From Bradyrhizobium sp. (lineage in GTDB: Bacteria; Pseudomonadota; Alphaproteobacteria; Rhizobiales; Xanthobacteraceae), in assembly GCF_016462955.1 (NCBI RefSeq), contig NZ_JAEMSD010000004.1, positions 19,745-54,961 of the forward strand: a DNA stretch of 35,217 bases. Reading direction: 5' to 3'. Numbering within the stretch: position 1 is the first letter of the stretch; the number at the start of each line of letters is the position of its first letter. A program made the translations under genes and the position numbers. The notes under the pieces were generated by a model, which saw only the letters and a list, made by a program, of their open reading frames with translations, had not been told where the DNA came from and did not search any database. This document shows positions 1 through 7,244 of this stretch, piece by piece.

Positions 1-729
1 GCGCACGGTGGCGCTGGCGGATTGACCGAGCTCGGATTGCTCGCCGACGGTACGAGCGACTATGTTACCCTTCGCATCGACGACGAAACCGACCCAGCCC
101 GCCGGGGCCCCGGCGCTTTGCAGTATCTGGCTCACCGCGTCCGGGACGAGGGCCACCGTGAGAACGAACTTCAACTGCCCGTCGCGTTCAACAGGGGCCC
201 TTACCGCAACAACTCGTTTGCCCGTGATCGGGCTCGGGGGTCCGATTCCGCCGATCGCCGGCTTGCGCGTCTTCAGGATCTGCTCGAAGTTCTCCCGATC
301 GGCTATCACCCGCATTCCGTCCGCGAGGGGACGGGTCACGTCCAGCACCTGATTGCCCCCGGCGTCGACCAGCTGAATCGTTTCCCAAAGCGTCCTCGCC
401 TCATTGACGCGCGTCGCCTCTCGGTAGAATGCATCGAGATCTGGTTTATCCAGCGTAGCGGAGGCCGCGATCGTCTCGGCTATTTCGAGCTGCAAGCTGA
501 TTTCCGAGGCAAGCCGACCGACCACGTTGTCGAGAGTCTCGACGGCTGCGGCCTGTGAATGACTGCGTTGCTGCTGGGCGTTCAGAAACACGACCCAGCC
601 GGCGAACAGAGCCAGCGGCATCGCTGCTGCAATGAAGACGAGCGCCAGCGGGCGGCGTGCTGCGCTCCGTGCAGTCGAGCTTCGCGCTTCCCTGTGAGCA
701 GGAGCCGAATGTGACAACGAAACGCTCAC
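1..729 (-). CDS. Sensor protein N-terminal part (Cache-type periplasmic domain), truncated by window edge
   Basis: This minus-strand frame is open from the window edge to about position 800 and is absent from the ORF track because its stop lies outside the window. From a GTG at 729, preceded by AAGGAAG nine bases upstream, it reads VSVSLSHSAPAHREARSS, then a basic stretch and a membrane segment (RRPLALVFIAAAMPLALFAG). A long extracytoplasmic region follows (QLEIAETIAASATLDKPDLDAF, later GIGPPSPITGKRVVAVRAPVERDG, then GWVGFVVDAKGNIVART). That order, one N-terminal membrane helix and then a helix plus PAS-like Cache fold, is typical of Rhizobiales sensor histidine kinases and diguanylate cyclases. 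The output domain lies beyond base 1, so the enzymatic class is unknown. An earlier GTG at 789 is a possible alternative start. The gene is divergent from the Crp/Fnr-type regulator. Confidence 0.8.
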   Translation of the reverse strand, partial: MSVSLSHSAPAHREARSSTARSAARRPLALVFIAAAMPLALFAGWVVFLNAQQQRSHSQAAAVETLDNVVGRLASEISLQLEIAETIAASATLDKPDLDAFYREATRVNEARTLWETIQLVDAGGNQVLDVTRPLADGMRVIADRENFEQILKTRKPAIGGIGPPSPITGKRVVAVRAPVERDGQLKFVLTVALVPDAVSQILQSAGAPAGWVGFVVDAKGNIVARTVGEQSELGQSASATVR

Positions 730-862
730 GTCCCGCAGCTTCCTTCGTGTTCTGGTCGTCAGGGTTTTCCTGACAGCGCGGACGGTCACCCTGACTCCCG
801 GGTTCGCCCGATCTGCCCCATGCTACAGACAATCGTAGTTGCGGTCCAGAATTGGGCTTGAC

Positions 863-1660
863 ATGGAACATCCATTAATGCGGCCGTTTATTGAGAGTGA
901 TGCGTTTGATGTGAAACGGCCGACTCATCAGGACCAGTGCGTCGACCTCAGCTGCAACGAACTAATCTCGCGGCTATCGGAGCGCTCGCGCCAGTCCCTG
1001 CTCGATAAGTGCGAGAGGGTACCGTTGGGAAAGCGTCAGGTACTCTATGACCGCGGCATTCCTCTTCGTTTTGCCTACTTCATCGAGAGCGGCGGATGTT
1101 CGGTCACGACGCGGGCGGGCGACTGCTTGCCGGTTGAGATCCACACACTCGGAAGGAAAGATTTCGTTGGAGTGCCGTTGATCCTCGGCATGCGCGTGTC
1201 GCCACATCGGTGCAGCGTGCAGGTCCAAGGTCAGGCGCTGCGCATTCATTGCGACGAGTTGATCGCGTTGATCAAGCGAGACGCCGAGCTCGAAAGGCTG
1301 CTCCTGGGATACGTGCAGGCGATCCTGATCCACAGCTCTCAGCTCTCCGCCTGCAACTCCCGGCACACCTTGCACCAGCGCCTTGCCCGATGGCTAGTTG
1401 TCGCCAGCGACAGGCTCGGATCGCGAGAAGTTCCCTTCACGCACAGCTACATCGCGAACGCGCTCGCGGTCCGGCGCGCAGGGGTCACTGTCGCATTGGG
1501 AGAGATGGCGCGAGAGGGAGTGATCAGCTGCCGAAGGGCTGGGATCGTCGTTTCGGATGCAGCGCGGTTGAGATTAATGTCCTGTGATTGCCACAGCGTC
1601 ATCCTGTCGGCGCATGAGCGCTCTTGTACGGTACCGCCCGTTCGCATGGCTTATTCGTAA
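863..1660 (+). CDS. Crp/Fnr family transcriptional regulator
   Basis: The 265-residue protein has a cyclic-nucleotide-binding-like beta roll in the N-terminal half (RLSERSRQSLLDKCERVPLGKRQVLYDRGIPLRFAYFIES), a long dimerisation helix (DAELERLLLGYVQAILIHSSQLSACNSRHTLHQRLARWLVVASDR) and a C-terminal helix-turn-helix (FTHSYIANALAVRRAGVTVALGEMAREGVISCRRAGIVV). The order and length fit the Crp/Fnr family. There is no cluster of cysteines at the N-terminus like that of Fnr, so an iron-sulfur oxygen sensor is unlikely and the ligand is unknown. The ORF track begins at a TTG (839). I prefer the ATG at 863; an ATG at 878 is also possible, and none has a strong ribosome-binding site. It lies head-to-head with the sensor gene to its left. 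Confidence 0.88.
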   Translation: MEHPLMRPFIESDAFDVKRPTHQDQCVDLSCNELISRLSERSRQSLLDKCERVPLGKRQVLYDRGIPLRFAYFIESGGCSVTTRAGDCLPVEIHTLGRKDFVGVPLILGMRVSPHRCSVQVQGQALRIHCDELIALIKRDAELERLLLGYVQAILIHSSQLSACNSRHTLHQRLARWLVVASDRLGSREVPFTHSYIANALAVRRAGVTVALGEMAREGVISCRRAGIVVSDAARLRLMSCDCHSVILSAHERSCTVPPVRMAYS

Positions 1661-1747
1661 CCCGCTGCTGCGTCCGGCTGCAATCGCGAGCGGCGAACCG
1701 ATCCGAGGGATCCTGGCGAGGATGGCGTCAAGTGGATGGAGGTCAAG

Positions 1748-1942
1748 GTGAAAACGGATGCTGAGGTCTTGGTGGCCGCCGTAGAAGAAGCTCAACGCCT
1801 GCTTGCCGCATACGAGAGTCCCCACTGCAGAGACACTCGGGATGACGTCATAGCCATGGTTGAGTTCATCCTGTGCGATCCGTCCGTCACGCGGGCGATG
1901 CTTCGTCAAAAGATGCGCACGCGCCTCATGTTGGTCAGTTAG
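1748..1942 (+). CDS. Small hypothetical protein
   Basis: This is a 64-residue soluble, mostly helical protein (VKTDAEVLVAAVEEAQRLLAAYESPH, then IAMVEFILCDPSVTRAMLRQKMRTRL). I do not recognise a named family. The start is chosen at the GTG at 1748 because GGAGG lies five bases upstream; the ORF track's ATG at 1736 overlaps that Shine-Dalgarno sequence and has none of its own. The even spread of acidic and hydrophobic residues and the good ribosome-binding site argue that it is a real gene. It sits alone downstream of the Crp/Fnr-type regulator, and nothing in the context tells its job. Confidence 0.5.
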   Translation: MKTDAEVLVAAVEEAQRLLAAYESPHCRDTRDDVIAMVEFILCDPSVTRAMLRQKMRTRLMLVS

Positions 1943-2043
1943 ATGAAACCTGCGGGTCCGCTTCCGAGCTTTTCAAACTTCCAGGCGCGCGGGGAGTTGG
2001 TGACGATCTACCACCTGAGGAGCCCACGGACGGCTTCCAGTGA

Positions 2044-2193
2044 CGCCCCGGGAAGGCAGCGAATGCCAATCCGGAAAGCACGACGGGAAGCGCAACGACA
2101 ACGTCCAGCCGAAACGACACTTGGTACCCAGATCACCTGGTGCTGAACGCAAACAAGGATCAGCTGAAGACAATGCCAAAATTCAAGTACTGA
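2044..2193 (+). pseudogene. C-terminal remnant of a PRC-barrel domain protein
   Basis: Between a stop at 2041 and a TGA at 2191, the plus strand reads ANANPESTTGSATTTSSR followed by NDTWYPDHLVLNANKDQLKTMPKFKY. The WYPDH...NA.KDQLK.MP.FKY ending is the conserved C-terminus of rhizobial exported PRC-barrel proteins, which are normally about 150-200 residues long. Here only about 49 residues remain, with no start codon, no signal peptide and no barrel upstream in any frame I read, so this is the tail of a lost gene. The family assignment is from memory of the motif, not from a search. A strong hairpin that would have been the gene's terminator follows 40 bases later. Confidence 0.5.
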
Positions 2194-2233
2194 GCCGGCC
2201 TCGAGCAGAACGCTCGAGCCACTCCAGCCTCAC

Positions 2234-2263
2234 GAGGCGGCGTCATGCGGATGACGCCGCCTC
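2234..2263 (+). terminator. Perfect 12-bp hairpin, probable terminator of the lost PRC-barrel gene
   Basis: GAGGCGGCGTCA and its exact reverse complement TGACGCCGCCTC are separated by a six-base loop (TGCGGA). No strong T-tract follows, so termination efficiency is uncertain. It lies between the PRC-barrel remnant and the wHTH/DUF5985 unit. Confidence 0.55.
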
Positions 2264-2362
2264 AACTTGCATGTGTCATTCATTTGCGTGCCTCCGGCGC
2301 GCGATCCTTGACTAGGTATTTTCTAAACAGCCGGGCTTGCACCGTGCTGGCTGAGATTGAAG

Positions 2363-2734
2363 ATGTCTGACGAAGAGCTGCCCCATACCGTAGAGGAGCT
2401 GGTCCGTCGCTACATCCATTCGGTGGCGCAACTCGAGGCACTTATTTTCCTCTATGAGCGGCCCGGTGAGCGCTGGGACGTCGAATCTCTCTCGGAGCGT
2501 CTTTACGCGGGCAAGGCAGAGATGGCCGATGCCCTGGCGTTGCTCCGGCGAGATGGCTTCCTGGAGGGTGGCCCGGCACTGTACGAATTCGCTCCACGAC
2601 CCGAATTGCGGGCTGCTGTCGATGCTCTGCGCAAGGCATATTCACGGCACCTCATCCCGATCACTTATATCATCCACACCAAGCCGCGCCGGATACAGGC
2701 ATTCTCGGATGCCTTCAGGATCCGAAAGGACTGA
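2363..2734 (+). CDS. Winged-helix-like hypothetical protein, first gene of a DUF5985 unit
   Basis: The 123-residue protein reads like a small winged-helix fold: VEELVRRYIHSVAQLEALIFLYERPGERWDVESLSERLY, then KAEMADALALLRRDGFLEGG, a recognition-helix and wing-like pattern. It ends in a basic tail (KPRRIQAFSDAFRIRKD). The start is taken at the ATG at 2363; the track's TTG at 2357 lies six bases earlier. Its stop is two bases before the next gene, a DUF5985 membrane protein, and the two DUF5985 genes follow directly, so the three are very likely co-transcribed. The function is unknown. It may be a DNA-binding regulator or a cytosolic partner of the membrane proteins. Confidence 0.78.
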   Translation: MSDEELPHTVEELVRRYIHSVAQLEALIFLYERPGERWDVESLSERLYAGKAEMADALALLRRDGFLEGGPALYEFAPRPELRAAVDALRKAYSRHLIPITYIIHTKPRRIQAFSDAFRIRKD

Positions 2735-2736
2735 AC

Positions 2737-2994
2737 ATGGCTGCGGTCATCTACAGCCTTTGCGCAATAACGAGCGGCTTCTGCGCTTGGCTGCTGGTTC
2801 GTGCTTACTCAGCGAGCGGGTCAAAGCTGCTGTTGTGGAGCGCGGTCTGCTTCGCAGCGCTTGCGCTGGAGAACGGCGCCTTATGGATCGACAAGGTCGT
2901 CTTTCCGGAAGACGATCTTTCCGCAATACGCGCGTCGATCGGCTTGTTCGCCATGGCGGTCCTGCTGCTCGGAATGATTTGGGAGGCCGAGTAA
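2737..2994 (+). CDS. DUF5985 family small membrane protein (first copy)
   Basis: The 85-residue protein is nearly all membrane: helix 1 (VIYSLCAITSGFCAWLLVRAYS), helix 2 (LLLWSAVCFAALALENGALWID) and helix 3 (IRASIGLFAMAVLLLGMIWE). The SGFCAWLL...YS.SGSKLLLWS..CF..LALEN pattern is what I know as DUF5985. It is tightly packed between the winged-helix gene (two bases) and a second DUF5985 gene (no gap). The biochemical role is unknown. Two paralogues side by side suggest a hetero-oligomeric membrane unit. Confidence 0.82.
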   Translation: MAAVIYSLCAITSGFCAWLLVRAYSASGSKLLLWSAVCFAALALENGALWIDKVVFPEDDLSAIRASIGLFAMAVLLLGMIWEAE

Positions 2995-3270
2995 ATGGAC
3001 CATCTCGCTCCTGTTCTCGAAGGTGCGACGGCGTTCGCATCACTCATGGCAAGCATCTATTTCCTGAAATTCTGGCGCAAAACGAGCGACGTTCTTTTCC
3101 TGTTCTTTGCCGCAGCATTCGCAATCGATACCGTTGCGCGCTTCCTGATGGCGGTCGCGCAGACGACGAGTGCAAGCGAGCCCGTCTACTTCATTCCGCG
3201 GCTGGTCACATTCAGCCTGATCGCCCCTTCAATTGCCGGGAAAAACGCGCTGCCCAGCATGCGGAAGTGA
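2995..3270 (+). CDS. DUF5985 family small membrane protein (second copy)
   Basis: The 91-residue protein has three predicted membrane helices (LEGATAFASLMASIYFLKFW, VLFLFFAAAFAIDTVARFLMAVA and VYFIPRLVTFSLIAPSIAG). The F.RKTSD.LFLFFA.AFA.D...RF pattern matches the second, slightly divergent partner usually found next to a DUF5985 gene. The C-terminal tail after the last helix (GKNALPSMRK) looks longer and more polar than the short endings I recall for the family, which could be a small end frameshift. It abuts the previous gene directly, so they are co-translated. Confidence 0.8.
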   Translation: MDHLAPVLEGATAFASLMASIYFLKFWRKTSDVLFLFFAAAFAIDTVARFLMAVAQTTSASEPVYFIPRLVTFSLIAPSIAGKNALPSMRK

Positions 3271-3416
3271 AGCCGCGTTCTGCAGATGCGATCCACGCGT
3301 TCTTCCTTTGGTGCAATAGCGTACAGCTTTTCGATCGCGCTTGTGCAGCCCATTCTCGGAACGCAGCACACGTCTCCTCGTTGGCACATCGTGCAAACAG
3401 AAGAGGAATCTTTCCC

Positions 3417-3776
3417 ATGTTATCCATGAAGCCCATGTTCGCCATGACGGCATTGATGTCGGTCGCATGCACGCCTGCGCTTGCCGCTCCGATGTCGCCC
3501 GCGTCCATCAAGCAGGACACTCAAATTCAGCAGGTGCAGTATCGAAATTGGCATGGCCACAGGGGTCATCGACACGGTGGATGGCGCGGGCATCACTATG
3601 GCTCCGGTGCCGCGGCGCTGGGTGGTCTCGCTGCCGGCGCGATGATCGGAGGCGCGATCGCCAATAGCCGGGCACAGGCGGATGCCAATGCATATTGCTC
3701 GCAGCGATATCGGTCGTATGACCCTGCTTCGGGAACGTATCTCGGCTACGACGGAATGCGGCATCGGTGCCCCTGA
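3417..3776 (+). CDS. BA14K family exported protein
   Basis: The 119-residue precursor has a signal peptide (MKPMFAMTALMSVACTPALA), a His/Gly-rich stretch (NWHGHRGHRHGGWRGHHYGSG), a Gly/Ala hydrophobic segment (AAALGGLAAGAMIGGAIAN) and the characteristic C-terminus AYCSQRYRSYDPASGTYLGYDGMRHRCP with paired cysteines. This is the Rhizobiales BA14K family, first described in Brucella as an immunoreactive lectin-like envelope protein. AGAGGAA lies eight bases before the ATG at 3417, which decides the start. The 440-residue ORF in the track that ends here (2454-3776) is a chance extension through the upstream genes. Confidence 0.88.
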   Translation: MLSMKPMFAMTALMSVACTPALAAPMSPASIKQDTQIQQVQYRNWHGHRGHRHGGWRGHHYGSGAAALGGLAAGAMIGGAIANSRAQADANAYCSQRYRSYDPASGTYLGYDGMRHRCP

Positions 3777-3783
3777 TGCTGGC

Positions 3784-3814
3784 CGGCCCCCGATGGCGTG
3801 ATCCCCGGGGGCCG
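3784..3814 (+). terminator. Hairpin downstream of the BA14K gene
   Basis: CGGCCCCCG and CGGGGGCCG form a perfect 9-bp GC stem with a 13-base loop, starting eight bases after the stop codon. No T-run follows, so this is terminator-like rather than a canonical intrinsic terminator. Confidence 0.5.
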
Positions 3815-4007
3815 CTTGCCGCCGTACCCGGCTCTGCCAAGTCGCTGCTTCATGATACCCGGTAGGGAGCAGGCTTGCCCGGCAGGATCGATGGCAGCTC
3901 GGCCGCGCAAGGAAATCCGGTACAGTTTCGTACCAAAGATGGCCGATCCTGCCCGCTGCCGCTTGCCCACCGGCGTCCTGAAAAGGATAGTGTTCGCGGG
4001 GGCTCTC

Positions 4008-4205
4008 ATGATCAGAAAACCGAAACGAACGGCGCTCATTGTGGTTCCGCAGGCATACTGCTTGTCTTGTGAAGAGAAGACGCCGCATCGGCATGAACGA
4101 TTGGCAATCCGGGGAGCGCAGGTGGCACGCACGATCTGCTTGGCCTGCAATAGCGAGCGCGGCAGCGTTGCGCCGGAGAGGCAGCAACCCATCAGTCCCA
4201 GCTGA
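4008..4205 (+). CDS. Possible small zinc-ribbon protein (two CxxC motifs)
   Basis: The 65-residue frame reads MIRKPKRTALIVVPQAYCLSC, then EEKTPHRHERLAIRGAQVARTICLACNSER and a short polar tail. Two CxxC knuckles (CLSC and CLAC) about 30 residues apart, with histidines between them, would suit a treble-clef or zinc-ribbon fold. A GGGGG run lies upstream of the ATG at 4008. The track's longer 135-residue ORF from 3798 starts inside the terminator hairpin, so only this C-terminal part is credible. I do not recognise a family. The stretch around it (3815-4334) holds no other gene I can support. Confidence 0.4.
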   Translation: MIRKPKRTALIVVPQAYCLSCEEKTPHRHERLAIRGAQVARTICLACNSERGSVAPERQQPISPS

Positions 4206-4334
4206 TGGCAGTCACTCACCGGACGCACAATCTGCTCGCGCAACACTAGTGGCACGATTCCGTTCAGGGCTTGAGCCGCGCTGCTCGGCGCGCCGACGGG
4301 ACTCCCCTACCGACCAAGTGGTGGCGGCGGCGTG

Positions 4335-6554
4335 ATGCCGATATCGTACAAGCAGTTCCTCCGTTACGGCATGTTCGGCCTCGCGGTAGCGGCACTCGTG
4401 GCGTTTGGCATCTCTCCGTTCACGGGAGGGATTGTGCAGCAATGGTCGCGAAGCGATGTCGAGGCCAGGTCGAAGTTGGTTTTCAACGCCATCCAGCCGC
4501 TACTCAGCGTTGACGTGGAAGAACGTGCCTGGACCCGGCTCTCCGACCTCTTCAAGAGGGTGGCGCTCGACCAGAAGATTCTCGCGGTCGGATTTTGTGA
4601 TACGGGCGGATCGTTGGTCGCGCCGACACCCGAAATGCCGGCGGACTTCTCGTGCGAAAAGTTCGCCAGATCCGAGAACGACAGCTTCGCGACCATTACG
4701 AGCGGGGGACGGCGAGTTCTTGTCGCGGCCTTTCCTGTCGCGAGCAGTCGTGGGCGTTCCTATCTCGTCATACTGACCGACCTCAGCTTTGCAGCGGCCA
4801 GATCGAGCCAGGTATTGGCGTATCTCCTCGCGGCACTCGCCGGAGTGGTGCTTGTCTTGACCGTCGGCACCATCATCTTCGCCGTGATCATGATGAGGGG
4901 GTGGATGAACGCCTTGCGGCGGGCGGTCGACGAGGTTCGTCGCGGTGCTCAGAGGGTCGGACCCAAGCTGAGTGGTTCGTCGATCGATCGCGAGATCCAC
5001 AAGCTGCTGCGCGATGCCGAGCACATTCCGTTTACAAGTCAGATCGAGTGGACGCCGCAGTCCTTGCAGCAAGTGTTGCATGGGGCACTACCGGGGGCCG
5101 AAGTGATCGTCGTGGCCAATCGTGAGCCATACATCCACAACGCTTCGGGAGGAAAGGTCGTGGTGCAGAGGCCGGCAAGCGGCCTGGTCTCCGCGCTGGA
5201 GCCGATCATCCGCGCCTGCGGCGGCACGTGGATTGCGCATGGCAGCGGCAGCGCCGACCGTGAGACGGTCGATCAACACGACAGAATTCGCGTGCCCGAG
5301 GCAGCTCCGGCGTACACGCTTCGGCGGATATGGATCTCCGAAGAAGAACAGGACGGGTACTATTACGGTTTCGCCAACGAAGGTCTCTGGCCGCTGTGCC
5401 ACATCGTTTTCGTGCGTCCTACGTTCAGGCTGCGTGATTGGCAGCTGTATCGGCAGATCAATCAGCGCTTTGCGGACGCAGTCGTCGCCGAAGCACGCAC
5501 CGAAGATCCCGTCGTGCTGGTCCAAGACTATCATTTTGCCCTCGTTCCGAAGATGATCCGTGAGCGCCTGCCGAAGGCAACGATCATCACGTTCTGGCAT
5601 ATCCCATGGCCGAATGCGGAAACCTTCAGCATCTGCCCGTGGAAGGAGGAGATAATCGAAGGAATACTCGGCAGCACGATTGTTGGCTTTCACACCCAGT
5701 TTCACTGCAACAACTTCATCGAAGGTGTCGACCGCTTTCTGGAGAGCAGGATCGACCGCGAGGTGCAGGCGGTCAGTGTCGGGGGACACGAGGCCAGGAT
5801 ACGCGCCTATCCGATTTCGATCGAATGGCCGCCGAGGGAGCTGGAGAAGCTGCCGGCTGCGGTTCAATGCCGGTCCGACGTCATCGCGCAATTCGGTTTG
5901 GCGGAGGGCACGCGGCTGATCGTGGGCGTCGAGCGCTTCGACTATACCAAAGGCATTCTCGACCGCATGCGCGCCATCGACGCGCTCTTGTCGCGGAATC
6001 CAGCCTGGACGGACCGGCTCGCATTCATCCAGGTCGCGGCTCCGACCCGCAGCAAGCTGAGCTCCTATTCGAGATTGCAGGCGGAAGCAGAGGCGTTGGC
6101 CGCGGAAATAAACGAACGGCATCAGGGTCGTCAGCGCGTGATCCATCTGATCGTTCAGCACTACGAGCCCTCGGACGTGTTCCGGCTGTTCAGGGCAGCC
6201 GATGTCTGCGTCGTCAGCAGCCTGCACGACGGAATGAACCTGGTCGCAAAGGAGTTCGTGAGCTCGCGGGAAGACGGCGCCGGCGTGCTCGTCCTGTCGA
6301 GCTTTACCGGAGCGTCACGAGAGCTCTCCGAGGCCCTCATCGTCAATCCATACGACATCGAAGAGATGGCATCGGCGATCGAACTGGCGCTCTTGATGCC
6401 GCTGGAGGAGCGGGCCGAGCGCATGAACCTGATGCGACAGCAAGTGAAAGAGCACAACGTCTATCGCTGGGCGGGAGCGATGCTGCTCGATGCTTCGAGA
6501 AGCCGTACCCGCGAGCGGGTTCTCGGCATGGCCGCCAGAACTCGCATTGACTGA
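4335..6554 (+). CDS. otsA: Membrane-anchored trehalose-6-phosphate synthase with N-terminal sensor-like domain
   Basis: Residues about 255-725 form a GT20 synthase making trehalose-6-phosphate from UDP-glucose and glucose-6-phosphate. Seen motifs are VVANREP, GTWIAHGSGS, YYYGFANEGLWPLCH, VLVQDYHFALVP with the sugar-binding Asp, GVERFDYTKGI with the Arg/Lys phosphate-binding pair, IQVAAPTRS and SSLHDGMNLVAKEFV, so all key substrate residues appear present. Unlike soluble OtsA (about 470 residues), this protein has about 250 extra N-terminal residues. They comprise a membrane helix at about 10-32, a periplasmic region of about 125 residues, a second helix at about 158-187 and a juxtamembrane linker (ALRRAVDEVRRG). 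That resembles a sensor-kinase input module. No trehalose phosphatase gene is adjacent. The ATG at 4335 is preferred; a GTG at 4332 is immediately adjacent and neither has a clear ribosome-binding site. Confidence 0.92.
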   Translation: MPISYKQFLRYGMFGLAVAALVAFGISPFTGGIVQQWSRSDVEARSKLVFNAIQPLLSVDVEERAWTRLSDLFKRVALDQKILAVGFCDTGGSLVAPTPEMPADFSCEKFARSENDSFATITSGGRRVLVAAFPVASSRGRSYLVILTDLSFAAARSSQVLAYLLAALAGVVLVLTVGTIIFAVIMMRGWMNALRRAVDEVRRGAQRVGPKLSGSSIDREIHKLLRDAEHIPFTSQIEWTPQSLQQVLHGALPGAEVIVVANREPYIHNASGGKVVVQRPASGLVSALEPIIRACGGTWIAHGSGSADRETVDQHDRIRVPEAAPAYTLRRIWISEEEQDGYYYGFANEGLWPLCHIVFVRPTFRLRDWQLYRQINQRFADAVVAEARTEDPVVLVQDYHFALVPKMIRERLPKATIITFWHIPWPNAETFSICPWKEEIIEGILGSTIVGFHTQFHCNNFIEGVDRFLESRIDREVQAVSVGGHEARIRAYPISIEWPPRELEKLPAAVQCRSDVIAQFGLAEGTRLIVGVERFDYTKGILDRMRAIDALLSRNPAWTDRLAFIQVAAPTRSKLSSYSRLQAEAEALAAEINERHQGRQRVIHLIVQHYEPSDVFRLFRAADVCVVSSLHDGMNLVAKEFVSSREDGAGVLVLSSFTGASRELSEALIVNPYDIEEMASAIELALLMPLEERAERMNLMRQQVKEHNVYRWAGAMLLDASRSRTRERVLGMAARTRID

Positions 6555-6694
6555 AGCCGACCCGATCGCATCTGTCGGGATAAGATGATCGAAAAAGTAA
6601 GTACGTTAGCGTACTGGCCGACCTTTCCAGGGCGAACGGATGATCGCACGCTCCAACTCGGGCGCCTGCGCGCTCAAAGAGAGGGAAGGCGAGC

Positions 6695-6886
6695 GTGAAC
6701 ATCTTGATTGGAGCCGTGATGCTTGCGGCCGCAGCCACCCTGGTCCTCATTGGACGTCCAAATCGTGCTGGCGAACACCCGAGGTTCTTGCGCTTTGAGG
6801 CAGCGCTGGTTCTGTATCCTCCGATCGTTCTGTCGGTCATTGCCCTTGGCGCCGCAGCGTTCATTTCAGGGCTGCTATCCAGCTAG
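6695..6886 (+). CDS. Small membrane protein, hypothetical
   Basis: The 63-residue protein has two membrane helices (MNILIGAVMLAAAATLVLIG and LVLYPPIVLSVIALGAAAFISGLLSS) separated by a short polar, basic loop (RPNRAGEHPRFLRFE). The GTG start has a good AGGGAAGG ribosome-binding site, which supports a real gene. The family is unknown to me. It follows the trehalose synthase on the same strand after 140 bases that include a GTAC-bounded short palindrome but no clear terminator. Confidence 0.65.
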   Translation: MNILIGAVMLAAAATLVLIGRPNRAGEHPRFLRFEAALVLYPPIVLSVIALGAAAFISGLLSS

Positions 6887-7244
6887 TTCATTCTCGAATT
6901 CAAGATGCGCGTATCCGGGATTGCGGCAGCCGACCGCCAGAGGCAGACGCGCACTCTTCCACGTCTTGCCTCATCCGTCATTCAGGGCGGCTGGCGGAGC
7001 CGGTGCCGGCAGGCCCGACTGCCGCATCAGCAGCTTTCGCCATACACCCGGGCCCTGCCGTCCGGCCGATGAGCGTTGCGCAGGAACGAGGGGAGCCAAG
7101 GAACGTCCCGACGACGCCCACGTTGCCGTCGCGTGAATGTGCGCCGTCGCGTGACTGTCCGGCCTGTTCGGGCAGCAGCGCACCGCGCTTCTTGATGGCA
7201 GTGCTGCGCTTAGCGAGCGCTCTCCGGGCTTAAAGGTGGCAAGT
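6887..7244. other. Intergenic region, no gene supported
   Basis: About 360 bases between the small membrane protein and the glucose dehydrogenase. Short frames on both strands (for example 6723-7136 and 6971-7270) have no ribosome-binding site, no recognisable motif and shadow-like Arg/Pro/Ala composition. The AAAGGTGG at its end is the ribosome-binding site of the dehydrogenase. Confidence 0.5.

Noticed and set aside
22-558. 178-codon plus-strand ORF at the left edge
   Set aside because: It is antisense to the truncated sensor gene, whose minus-strand frame shows a membrane helix and Cache-like sequence.
446-871. 141-codon minus-strand ORF
   Set aside because: Shadow frame of the sensor gene; Arg/Ser-rich with no domain.
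1943-2146. 67-codon plus-strand ORF after the small hypothetical gene
   Set aside because: No ribosome-binding site and basic shadow composition; it overlaps the PRC-barrel tail in another frame.
2454-3776. 440-codon ORF running through four genes
   Set aside because: Only its last 119 codons (BA14K protein) are real; the rest is a chance open frame across the wHTH and DUF5985 genes.
5088-6227. 379-codon minus-strand ORF opposite the trehalose synthase
   Set aside because: Antisense shadow; the plus strand carries clear GT20 motifs.
6601-6616. GTACGTTAGCGTAC palindrome containing GTTA
   Set aside because: A single GTTA without a 10-bp partner; not counted as a TAAC array.
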